In this document: piece after piece, positions 54,278 through 63,548 of the stretch
How positions within the stretch are numbered: position 1 is the first letter of the stretch
Layout: each line of letters starts with the position of its first letter
Origin: Puccinellia tenuiflora
Lineage: Eukaryota; Streptophyta; Magnoliopsida; Poales; Poaceae
Assembly: GCA_012064385.1 (NCBI GenBank)
Contig: QRDG01000393.1
Location: 1,160,846 to 1,224,845 of the forward strand
Direction: 5' to 3'
DNA length: 64,000 nucleotides
The notes under the pieces: generated by a model
Database searches by the model: none
What the model was told of the DNA's origin: nothing
Seen by the model: only the letters and a program-made list of their open reading frames with translations
Made by a program: the position numbers and the translations under genes

Positions 54278-57200
54278 ATGGCTCCCAAGAAAGCAGGTGC
54301 CGACAAGGGCAAGGCCACCGTGCAGGCGAGCTCGTCGGTGGCGACGGCGCGGGCGGGCACGTCCGCGGCGATGGTGCGCGCTGCTGCTCTCGAGGGAGCG
54401 CTGCCAAAGACGCGCGTCACCGCAGCGACAATAGCGACGGTGCGCCACCTGGCGGCGGCGAAAACCAACGAGCACGGCGCCACCGAACTGAGGCCGGCCG
54501 GTAGCAGGCTTACCGACACCTTCTACCCCATCTTCCTCCATACTCTCTACGCCGGCCTGGTACCACCGTTCTCTGATTTCCTCCTGGCGATCTTGGAGAC
54601 GTACCAGATCCAACTCCTTCACCTTCATCCCAACTCCATCCTCATCCTTGCCATCTTCGCCCACTTCTGCGAGGCCTACGTCGGCATCCGCCCCTCGGTG
54701 GCGCTCTTCCGCAGTTTCTATTCCCTTCGGAACTCCGCCAAGGGCGAGCGGCTCGGATGCGTCTCTTTTCGCATCGTCGACGCCCGGAGCGACAACTACA
54801 TCCCCATCGCCTGGCTTGGCGAGGTCGCCGTCACCAAGGTGACGAAAAAGGTCGACAAGTTCCGCGAGAAGTGGCTCTTCGTCGACGCCAAGACCACCAA
54901 CCCTCTCCTGGAGGTGCCCGAGGCGCCGCCGAGGAAATGGGCGCGCTGGTCGAGCGCGGACTTCAGGGGCTCAAAGCTTGACGCGGTGTACGTGTACTTC
55001 CGTCACATCCGCGACGCAGGGGTCACCGGTCAAATGGTGGCGAAGGACTTCACCAGGCGCCGCATCGCTCCCCTTCAACAGCACGCCGAGCCGGTGTGGC
55101 GATACGATGGCAAGGACGACGCCATGCGGCTAAGCAGGGACGGCTTCGAGCCTGATGTGCTCCGCCAGATCATGAACGTCCTCTTCACATCGCCGGAGAT
55201 CCCGCCCGCCAAGAAAGAGGCGGCCAAGCCGCTCATCGTCTTCGCCGAGGAGAGCATCGCGGAGCAGCGCTCGCATATGCCCATCTTCGACGAGTGGGGA
55301 ATCGTGCCTGCGGGGCACAGCGGGCCTCGCCCTAACCCGTGGGCGGCGGAGCCGGAGTACGTGGACGAGGCTCCCGAGGCTGAGGAGGCCGAGTCCGCCG
55401 AGGAGGAGGCCTCGAGAAGCGAGGACCCCCTTGGCGAAGACGAGGCTTCAAGGGGCGATGACCCCGTCGGCGAGGGCGCCGGATCCTCGAGGAGCGCCCA
55501 CGCCGAAGTGGACCTCCAGGTGCTATCCTCCGGCGACGAGGAGGACGCCTTCCGCATCGTCCGCTCCCAGCGCGCCGATGAGGAGGAGGAGACGAGCGGC
55601 GGCGGAAAAGGGCGTTGCGAGCCCCGCTCCAAGGCCGTCCACGACAGGAGGGCCGCAACCGCGGGAGGCATCCCTCGCGCGGAGACAGGCGCGGCCCGGG
55701 AGGAGGCCGGAGCAAGCCTCATCCAGCCTCCCAAGGCAAAGAAGAGGGTGTGGGTGATGGCCGGCGAGTAAGCCCTCGATTTCTCTTTCTTCTTCAAGAT
55801 TTCACTTTGAGAATTCCCCCCTTTGAAGGATTTTCGACTTGTCTTCTTTTCAGGCAGCCCGCGGAGCCAAAGAAGCGGCGGCTCGGCGAGGTTGGAGAGA
55901 CCACCAGCGTCGCCATGGAGACGCCTGCAGCCGGCGAGCCGCAGCAGGCAGTTGCCTCTCCCGCGGTCGAGCACCGCGCGGAGACGGTGATGGCCGAAGA
56001 GAGCGTGGCGTCGCCGATTCGGGCGGCGACCCCTCCAGCGGCGGAGCACCACGTGGAGGAGGAGACCGCAGAGGCGGCGACGTCGCCAACCAGGGCGGCG
56101 ACTCCTCCGGTCCAGCAGGAGGCGGAGGAGGAACCCATGGACGAGGACATCGTCGCGGAGCCGCCTCCAGAGGAGGGGGCCTCGAGAAGGGCTGACGCGC
56201 CCGAGGCCGCGGCGGGCGCGGCCGCTGCAGAGGGGGCCGGAGGCGCCCCTGTGGAGCAGGAGGTAGAGACACCTCCGGAGCCCCCGAGCGACGGGGCCAG
56301 GGGCGAAGGGATGCCCAGCCCCCAGAGGGCTCCCGACGCGGGCGGCGAGGGAGACGCCCCCACGAGCCCCCACGCCGCGGCGGGGGCCGCCACAAGTTTG
56401 GGGCAGGATGCCTTAGGCGCCTCGACAAGCGTCGAGGCCTCTGCGCCCCACAGCAGCGTGGGAATCTCCTTGGCGCTGCAGGCGCCGCATCGCCAGGCAG
56501 CGCATCGCCGGATCGTCCTCAACCGGGCGCGACGAGCGCTCGACGGGCTGGAGGAGCAGCTCGCCAGGGAAGAAGACGCCTTGGCGAAGGAAAAGGCGAG
56601 GCTCAGCGAAGCCTGGGCCCTTCTCTTCGAGAGGGTGGAGGTGTGCCGCCGGTGGGACGCGGCGGCCCAGGCGGAACGCCAAGAGGCCCTCCGCTTCGCC
56701 AAGGAGACCCGCGACAGCGTCAAGCGGGAGGCGCAGGAGGTGATGGAGGAGCTTGACGCCGCCAGGGAAGCGCTCGAGGCGGAAACCACCTCCAAGCACG
56801 ACGAGCTGGCGGCCGCGAAGCAAAAACTCGCCGCCGACACCGAGGCCGCCAAAGCCAGCCTGAACGAGCTCCGCGAGGGGCTGGACGCCCGCGAGGCGCA
56901 GCTGGCGCCTCGTGAGGCCGAGCTGAAACAGCGCCAGGAAGAGCTTGCCCTCCAGGAGAAGGAGCTGCAGCGGCGCGAGGAGCAGGTCCAGCTGCTGGCG
57001 AAGGACCAGGCCACCCGCGAGGGGCAGCTGGAGGAGCGTGAAGGTCGGGTGGCCACCGACGTGGCCAACCTTGCGGCGGAGCACAAGAGGCTCCAAGAAG
57101 AGGCTGACCTCAAGGTCAAACTCGTCCGCGAGAACCTCTCCAAGGAGTATGACGAGAAGGTCGCGAAGCACGAGGACCGCCTCAAGACCAAGCGCCAGGA

Positions 57201-57861
57201 GCTCGAGAAGCGCATCAAGGAGCTTGAGCAGGAGGAGAAGCGGTTGACCTCTTGCCTCGAGGTCTCTCGGGAGGCCCAGACGCGCGCTGAGGGGAACGCC
57301 ATTGCCCTGGAGAGGGACCTGGACGAGCTCCGGCAGCAGGTGGGGCCGGTCACGGCCCTGGTGGAGCAGGCACGAGACCAGCGCCAAGTTGACCGGTTCA
57401 TGACGCGCCAGCGTCAAAGCATTCTCCAGAGCTTGGTAAGCCGCGTGCGCGCCGTCGGGAGAGATCTGAGGATCGACGTCCCCTCCTTCTCCGCAGCGAC
57501 CGACGACGAGACCTCGTACTCGCTCTTCTTCGAGCAATTCCTTGGAAAACTTGAAGGGGTCGCGAAGAGCTTCGACAAGCGTGTCGTGGAGGAGAGTCGC
57601 GACCTCCTTGTCGTTGGCGTCACCAACATCTTCAGCAACCTCGTGAGGCTCCAGCCCCCACTTGACCTTGAGGACGTGATGGCGCCACCACGTGCCATCA
57701 GCGACAAGGCGCGGGAGACCGCCAAGCAGGCCGCCATCGCGTACGCCAAGAAATTCGACCAAGCCTTGGTCGATGAAGACGAAGGCGACGACGAGGAAGC
57801 CCTGGAAGGGGCGGAAACCACCGTGGATCGCGCAGGCACCTCAGGAGGCGCGACGGCCTGA
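54278..57861 (+). CDS. T3 antisense gene: Transposase_28-like domain plus coiled-coil protein, intact, two exons
   Basis: Exon 1 is 54278-55767, the intron 55768-55853 and exon 2 55854-57861; together they give about 1,165 codons without a stop. The ATG lies in GCGACCATGG. Features in order: basic MAPKKAGADKGK; a conserved domain (about residues 83-260) with FYPIFLHTLYAGLVPPFSDF, LHPNSILILAIFAHFCEAY, GCVSFRI and PRKWARW, matching the putative gypsy-type transposon (Transposase_28) pattern; an acidic segment; KAKKRVW and PKKRRLGE basic clusters (possible bipartite NLS around the splice junction); a Pro/Glu/Ala region; a long coiled coil (about residues 750-1030); and a final domain SYSLFFEQFLGKLE...VVEESRDLLV. 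It lies on the strand opposite gag. Function unknown; a nuclear, self-associating protein is inference. Confidence 0.85.
55768..55853 (+). other. Intron of the T3 antisense gene
   Basis: GGCGA|GTAAGC donor and TTCTTTTCAG|GCAGCC acceptor (86 bp). It is required for an open product, since in-frame TAA follows the donor (GAGTAA). Same position as in T1 and T2b. Confidence 0.8.
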
Positions 57862-58801
57862 GCTCCTTGCCTGTTGCTGGACGTGCCGAGGGCAAATTTA
57901 TCTTAGTCATTTTGATTGTGAACTTTGTAAAAACTTGTTAAGTTATTGGAGTATGCTTGTGGACGTCCCTCGGGAGGCTTTTGTCTTTCCCCTTCATGTC
58001 TTTTTCGCTCTACGTTTTAGGACCCTCCCTTAGCGCTACACCACCGCCGCTTCGGTATGTGCGAGTCAGTGCTCCACAAGTCCGGGGGGTGCGTGAGGCC
58101 TTGAGAAGTAAGAGCTCCTCGAAGCGCGATGCTTGGGGCCCCCCTTTGACGTGCAAGCAGCCCATGAGGCATAGGAGAGAGAAAAGAGACTCGAGGGGCG
58201 AAAACTAGCGGGAAGAGATCTGAACAAGTGTTTAGACTTAGCTTGCCGAGGTGTTTTTGCCTTGGAAAAGGGGGTTGGTTCCCTGGCGAGGCGTTTTCGC
58301 TTTGTTGTTGCCTGCGGCTTGGAGAGCCTGTTTTCCTGCACTTGGAGAAATAGGCGTATCCACAAGCAATAGATAGCTAAAGAATCTTATGGTGCTCGTA
58401 GGTTCCTTCATGTGTGTCTCGCGAGGAGAAACAGGCACCAAGGTTTTGGTGATCCTTGGTGAGTTGACGTGCGCGGGAGCTGACCCATGAGTTCAGAGCT
58501 CCTTGGGAGTTGACATGCATGAGAGCTGACCCGCGAGTTCAGAGCTCGGATCCCTTGGGTTTTAAGTGTTGCCGGGATGCTCCCGTGGCATGGCACCCTG
58601 CTAGCCCCCGCTCGTGAGATACACAGGAGGGATCGTACGAGCAAGAATAAACAGCAATAACAGCTTTGCCGAAGTCGCAAAACATGCTGGCGTGATGCCC
58701 AAAGGTTCAGAATGACCTGGAATAGGTGTTCATTACACTGGCGTGGCCAGGAGTTTTTCTTATTTGATGGCGAAGTGTTGCTCCTCCGGGAGCGCGCTCC
58801 C
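57862..58801 (-). other. T3 non-coding region between antisense gene and gag-protease
   Basis: Collinear with T2b 40898-41832. It holds the antisense gene's 3' UTR and about 1.5 copies of the 39-bp minisatellite (58246-58300). No RT, RNase H or integrase codons anywhere, which marks the pol deletion. Confidence 0.75.
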
Positions 58802-61087
58802 CTATTTAGGAGGCATGTTGGCGCCGTTGTAGGCCGCTTGCGCAGCGTACAAGGCGTCCGAGACCACGCCGCGGATGACAATGGTGCCACCCGAGCCAGG
58901 GAGCTTGACGAGGTTGTAGGCGTGGTGGGTCACCGCCATGAACTTGGCGAGGGCGGGGTAGCCGAGTATGGCGTTGTAGGGTAGGCCGATGTGCGCGACG
59001 TCGAAGTCGATTAGCTCGGTGCGGTAGTTGGCCTGGGTGCCGAAAGTGACGGCGAGCCTCACCTGCCCCAAGGGGGTGGTAAGACCCTCTGTCACTCCCG
59101 AGAAGGGCCTGGTAGGCATGAGCCGCTCGTAGGGCACCTGAAGCTTCTCGAATGTCTCGACGGAGATGACGTTGAGGCCAGCACCCCCATCAATGAGCGT
59201 CTTAGAGACGGCGATGTTGTTGATGGTGGGGGTGCAGACCAACGGGATGGTGCCAACGGTTGACGTGGACTTGGGGTGATCGCCGGAGTCGAAAGTAATG
59301 GGGCACTGGGACCACTTGAGGGGCCTGGAGGCCTCGACTCCAGGGAGGGCTGCCGCGACCTCGCGAGCAAGTTGCTTGAAGTGGCGGTTGGAGCGAGGGG
59401 CCTGAGCCCCGCCAAGGATACAAGCTGCCCCGCGAGGCACCTGGTAGCCTTCGTCAGCCTCGGCAGGCAGGTTGTCGTTTGCGGGCTGGGCAGCGTTGGC
59501 CTGGGGGTTCTGCTGGTAGTTGTCGTTGTAGTTGTTGTTCCAGCGTCGCCCCCCGCGGCCGCTGCGGCCTCCGCCGCGGCCTCCGCGGCCTCCGTTTGCC
59601 TCGCGAGCCTCGCGAGCCTCGCGAAGCCTCTTGATGTCGAAGCAGTCTTCGATGGCGTGAGAGTGCCTGTTGTGATAGATGCAGAAAGGGCGATCATCCT
59701 TCTTCTCAGGTCCTGCGGCTGGAGTAGCGGCTTGGCGAGACTGCTTGGCGTCAGGCTCTGCCGCGAGGACCGCAGTAGTCTTGCGCTTCTCAGAGGATTT
59801 CTTCTTTTTGGACCCCTCGGCGGGGTCCCCTGGCTCGTTCTTGACGAACAAGCGGCCCTCTTCAGCCTTGGCGCACTTGTCCGCCAAGTCGAAGAGCTTG
59901 ACGACGGTGGTGATGTTGTCGTGGATGCCGAGCTTCTCGAGCATCCGCACGTCTGTGACCCCAGCCTGGAAGGCCGAAATGACCTGTGCGTCGGTGGCGT
60001 TGGGGATCTTGTTGCGCACTTGGCTGAAGCGCTGGATGTACTTGCGGAGGGTCTCGCCGGGCTTCTAACGCACGGCGCGGAGGTCGTTGTAGGTGAGGCC
60101 GCGCTCATACGTGCCCTTGAAGTTGGCGACGAAGCACCGGCAGAGCTCCTCCCAAGAGTTGATGGACTCGGCGGGGAGGTTGGTGAGCCATGAGGACGCA
60201 GAGTCCTTGAGGGCCATGGGGAACCAGTTCGCCATGACCTTGTCGTCGCCCCCGGCGGCCTGGATGGCCAAAGAGTAGAGCTGCAGGAACTCCAGGGGGT
60301 TGTTCTTGCCGTCGTAGCGCGGAGGGAGGTCCGGCCTGAACTTGACCGGCCAGACGACGCGACGAATGCCGCGAGTGAACGCGGCCGTCGTGCCGTAGGT
60401 GACCATGCCGTTGGCAAGAGTGGCGCGGAGGTGGCGCCCGGCGGTGGCGATGTCCTGGACAGCGCGGTTGCGGCGTTCTTGCCCGCGCTCGATGCTCACG
60501 CGTGCGTCCTCAGGGGCTCGCTGCACGATCTGGCAGTCATGCGGCGACAACGCGTGCGACGCAGCTCGGCCGTCGCGAGGAGGAGCCCCCGCTGGAGCAG
60601 GTTGCGGTACAACCGGTGGAGCCGGGGCGGGTGTGGTTTGGAGAGGAGGCGCGGGAGGTGCGCCGTGCGCCACGTCCCCCACGAGCGCAGAAGGAACCAG
60701 GGAGCGAGACGGCGCAAGTGCCGCGGCGCGAGCGGCGCCGATGAGCTCGGCAACGCGGTTGAGCCAGGCCTCCTGAGCCGCCGGCGTGGGGCGGTACTGC
60801 AGCAGCTCCTGCGCCATGAGGAGCGCAGTCGCCGGGCTGGGCGCAGGGCGGCCCAGCGAGGAAGCAGCACGGTCCCGCGACGGGGGCAGGGAGGAGGCCT
60901 CCTCTTCGCCAAGGTCGTCCTCAGCGTGGTCGATGTCGTCGTCGTCAGGGTGCTCGACGCGGGGCTCGGGGTCGACACGGCGCTCCGGAGCAGAGCCCCC
61001 ACGCGGGCGGCCGCGCGGGCGGCCTGCGGGAGCGGTGGCGGCGCTAGCCGTCCGGCGAGCGAGACGTTCGGCGCGAGAACCGGCCAT
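58802..61087 (-). CDS. gag: T3 Gag-protease, one in-frame TAG
   Basis: On the minus strand from ATG 61087 to TAG 58804-58802. N-terminal Ala/Arg/Pro-rich tail, then the Gag core (VWPVKFRPDLPPRYDGKNNP...LQLYSLAIQAAGGDDKVMANWF...WLTNLP...WEELCRCFVANF). A single TAG at 60067-60065 follows LRAVR, where CAG is expected. The same frame then continues PGETLRKYIQRFSQVRN, a His/Cys zinc knuckle (CIYHNRHSHAIEDC), and an aspartic protease with active site LIDGGAGLNVI. Gag packages RNA and the protease matures Gag; RT and integrase would have to come from a relative such as T2b. The TAG is probably a recent C-to-T change; readthrough is possible but unproven. Confidence 0.88.
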
Positions 61088-61120
61088 GGCTGTGTCGAGG
61101 ATGAAGACGCGCCTCAGCCC

Positions 61121-61136
61121 CCTACCTGGCGCGCCA
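61121..61136 (-). other. T3 primer-binding site
   Basis: The sense strand reads TGGCGCGCCAGGTAGG two bases after the LTR end (CCGACA TT). It fixes the element as minus-sense with the 5' LTR on the right. Confidence 0.8.
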
Positions 61137-61138
61137 AA

Positions 61139-62201
61139 TGTCGGAGATTGTCCCCGGGAACTAGGGGTGTCTCCAAGGTATCGTGTAAGGGGCTGAACAC
61201 GGAGTCAAACAGTCCACAACGTGCTCCGGCGACGGTGCTCGTCAGGCTCGCTGCGGACGACACTGCAGAGATGGACACAAGGTGTTACCCAGGTTCAGGG
61301 CCCTCTTGTGGAGGTAAAACCCCTACGTCCTGCTATGGTGTATTGCACTGCTTGGAGAGTTTACAGTACAAGGGGAGAGCTTGTCGAGCTCGAGGTGGCT
61401 AACAATGGCTACTTGCTAGTCTTTAGATCTAGGGTTCCTGAGCAGGCTCCTAGACTCCAAAAACCGAACCCCTTACTTGGGTGTGCTCCTCCTCCTTTTA
61501 TAGGCATCCTGGGCCTCTTCTGCCCAAACATTTGGGCGGGAAGGGCTACCACATGGCGACGAAGGAGGAGGCGCGGTGCACCGTAAAGGTGAGGTCTACC
61601 ATAAAGGTAAAGATCGTGGACGCGGTCCATGGCAGGGGAACGGCGTCACCAAAGCTGAAAAGGGGCACCGACCAGCCGGACGGCGGGCTGGCGCTTGCCG
61701 AGGTGGGAGGTGGCCCACGGTGACGTCGTCCTTGGAGCGTAGCTGCAGACTGTTCCCTTGTCACCAAAGGGGCAATACTCGTTGTCCGCTTTGCTTGGCT
61801 CCGCTTTGTTGACTGCTTTATACATGGAAACGGCAACTGCGGCGTCGTCGTCATCGCGCGTAGGCACGCGCGTCACTCTGCGCATGGCGCAGAGTCCATG
61901 TGAGCCCTGCCGCGGGGGCAGAAATGGCTTCACGAGGAAAATGCTCGCCGAGGTGAAAGGCCTCGCCAAGCCCTTCAGCTTGGTCCTTAGCAGAATTGCG
62001 GGCGGCGTCGGAGACGCCTTGTCGAGGAGTGATCCCTCGCCGAGGGAAAGAACCCTTGGCGAGGAGAACCCTTCGCGAGGAGGGAAATCCTCGCGAAGCA
62101 CGCCAGGCTTGGAGAGCCTGGTCCTTAGCGAAAATCATCCAAGGAATCTTGTGGGCCCTGGCAGGCCGGCCCGTGGTACCCTGGTTTCCACTGTGCCGAC
62201 A
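61139..62201 (-). repeat. T3 right LTR (sense 5' LTR)
   Basis: Same length as the left LTR; ends CTGTGCCGACA followed by GGAGG. Most differences from the left copy are C/T or G/A changes, typical of methylated DNA. Confidence 0.9.
61494..61503 (-). promoter_or_regulatory. TATA box of the T3 sense promoter
   Basis: The plus strand CCTTTTATAG is CTATAAAAGG in the sense direction, followed by GGAGGAGGAGCAC. The element RNA should start about 30 bp to the left. Confidence 0.65.
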
Positions 62202-62430
62202 GGAGGTGGAGGTGGAGGTGGAGGTGGAGGTGGAGGTGGAGGTGGAGGTGGAGGAGGAGTAGAGAAGATGTGGAGTAGAGGAGAAGAGATGGAGGAGGGA
62301 GGAGAAGGGGAGAGAAGTGTAGAGGAGAAGGGAAGAGGAGAAAGAAAGAGGAGAAGTGGAGAGAGAAGTGGAGGGAGAATTGGAGGAGATGAGGAGAAAA
62401 GGGGAAAAGAGAGGGAGATGAGGGCGCCAG
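62202..62430 (+). repeat. (GGAGGT)n microsatellite and polypurine block in the CACTA (right of T3)
   Basis: About nine GGAGGT units (62202-62256), then a near-pure A/G stretch to about 62420. This continues the minisatellite left of T3. It has G-quadruplex potential. The glycine-rich frame over it is not a gene. Confidence 0.8.
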
Positions 62431-62454
62431 CGGGATTCAAATTTCGAATCTCAC

Positions 62455-63330
62455 AATTCTGTGGCGCATGGGCTAGACATGCGCCACAGAATTTTTTTTC
62501 CTTTTTTTTGAATTTTTTTTGATTTTGCTGGGAAAATTCTTCTGTTGGCCGTAACTTTTTTTTTTGTTTGGAATTTGAGGATTCTGTGAATGGCTGACCG
62601 GGTAAATCCCGGTGCGATCGAATCCGAAATTTTCTCTAGTTTTTTTTAAGGTATTATACGCATTTTTTCGACATCGTATGCAAAAGTTATGGCCAATTTA
62701 ATATTTCTTCACCTACTATTGGAAAAAAGGTCAAAATGTGTATTTCAAATTTTTCCTACAAACTAGACCCTAAACCTTCCATATATCTAAAAGGATTTTA
62801 TTTTTTAAATTTTTTATCATTTTCTTTCCCTACGTGCAAAACTAAAAAGGCGATCCACGGGGGGGGGGGGGGCGTGGGGTGAAAAAATGCTGCACAATTC
62901 TGTGGCGCATGGAACCACATGCGCCACAGAAATGTCACTTTCTGTGGCGCATGTGGACCCATGCGCCACAGAATTGTGCAGCCCCTAATCATTGGTGCCG
63001 GGCCCACCATATTTCTGTGGCGCATCTGGCCAGATGCGCCACAGAAATGTACATTTCTGTGGCGCACCTTGCTCCATGCGCCACAGAAAAGGCGGCGTAG
63101 GATGCAAGCCAGCCGTTGGTTGTGGGGCCCACAGAATTTCTGTGGCGCATGGAGGAAGGTGCGCCACAGAATGTCTTCTTTTAGTGGCGCATGTCCTCCA
63201 GATGCGCCACAAAATTTCTTCTTTTAGTGGCGCATGGAAACTGGTGCGCCACAAAAAAAAATTTAGTGGCGCATGAAATATTGGTGCGCCACAAAATAGC
63301 ATCCCACCTATAGCTAGTTTCCTAGTAGTG
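62455..63330. repeat. CACTA right subterminal repeats and AT-rich interior
   Basis: About 18 copies of GTGGCGCA/TGCGCCAC by eye: two near 62460-62488 and the rest at 62899-63296, in head-to-head pairs such as CTGTGGCGCATCTGG...GATGCGCCACAG. The interval 62520-62880 is AT-rich with no gene and contains a G14 run at 62859-62872. Confidence 0.8.
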
Positions 63331-63333
63331 CGG

Positions 63334-63548
63334 CCGCAGCGCGAGCTCCGGAAGAGGAGATGCAGGGCGGAGCACACATTGAATCAATAGAGTTAGCTGT
63401 TGAGCTTAGGAGGTTGAACCAGAAGGTTAGGATGCTCGAACAGCGAGCACAAAAACCCATTTGCAATTGGTTTTGCAATTACATTTGGGCATTTGTGGGT
63501 ATAGTGATCGCACTCGGTGTTTTTATGAAATTGTATGGAAAGGAATGA
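63334..63548 (+). CDS. GRF zinc-finger gene, exon 2 downstream of the CACTA insertion
   Basis: Continues in frame with 52199-52304: acidic linker, heptad-patterned coiled coil (about 63391-63447), then a hydrophobic segment (about 63466-63528) and KLYGKE at the C-terminus. Predicted tail-anchored membrane topology is inference. Confidence 0.7.

Larger units (their letters stand above)
52909..62201 (-). mobile_element. T3: complete non-autonomous Tat-lineage Gypsy element with intact antisense gene
   Basis: Two LTRs of 1,063 bp each (52909-53971, 61139-62201) with TSD GGAGG on both sides. Sense is minus: PBS at 61136-61121, gag-protease at 61087-58802, non-coding region, antisense gene on the plus strand, PPT complement at 53972, LTR. 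RT, both RNase H domains and integrase are absent; comparison with T2b places the loss between the protease and the shared GCGTGGCCAG (about 58748). The LTRs differ by about 16 substitutions and 2 single-base indels by eye (about 1.5%), so the insertion is young. Confidence 0.92.
52305..63330. mobile_element. Non-autonomous CACTA (DTC) transposon containing T3
   Basis: Left end CACTACTAGGAAACAGGCTAT; the right end is its inverse with two mismatches (TAGCTAGTTTCCTAGTAGTG at 63311-63330). A 3-bp target duplication CGG lies at 52302-52304 and 63331-63333. Without T3 the element is about 1.7 kb and has no transposase. Both ends carry arrays of GTGGCGCA/TGCGCCAC subterminal repeats. The interior has a GGAGG-rich minisatellite, where T3 inserted. 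The direction cannot be fixed without a transposase gene. Confidence 0.9.
51958..63548 (+). pseudogene. GRF-type zinc-finger protein gene, disrupted by a CACTA transposon
   Basis: Exon 1 is 51958-52119, from the ATG in GCTCCATGTC. It encodes a Ser-rich start and the zinc-finger half LLCPRCRGEVVRKISG...KNPNRPFYVCKNKG. The intron is 52120-52198 (GTAAGA...TCATGCAG). Exon 2 begins at 52199 (VKHFFLWVNVLAERL) and is broken at 52304 by the CACTA element. It resumes at 63334 in the same frame once the element and one CGG copy are discounted, and ends at TGA 63546-63548. The C-terminal part has a coiled coil (VELRRLNQKVRMLEQRA) and one membrane-spanning segment (YIWAFVGIVIALGVFMKLY). Small GRF-finger proteins with a coiled coil and C-terminal anchor form a large grass family; GRF fingers bind nucleic acid. 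The fourth zinc ligand is not a clear Cys (KHFFLW). Exon 2 now carries 11 kb of insertion, so this allele should be null. Confidence 0.75.

Noticed and set aside
55794..57762. Long minus-strand frames (535 and 449 codons) over T3
   Set aside because: Shadows of the intact plus-strand gene. Same cause as above; Ser/Arg- and Leu/Gly-rich with no start context.
59276..60193. 305-codon plus-strand frame
   Set aside because: Complement of T3 Gag-protease, whose zinc knuckle and protease motifs are clear on the minus strand.
61758..62522. 254-codon frame with a poly-glycine run
   Set aside because: Runs across the T3 LTR end into the GGAGGT microsatellite; the glycine tract is a repeat translation.
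52328..63296. CRISPR-like array of GTGGCGCA units
   Set aside because: Units are short, in both orientations, with spacers that form hairpins, and they lie at the ends of a CACTA with a target duplication in a plant genome.
62798..63377. Frames with repeated FLWR / CGA / APQK peptides
   Set aside because: Translations of the GTGGCGCA/TGCGCCAC subterminal repeats of the CACTA, not proteins.
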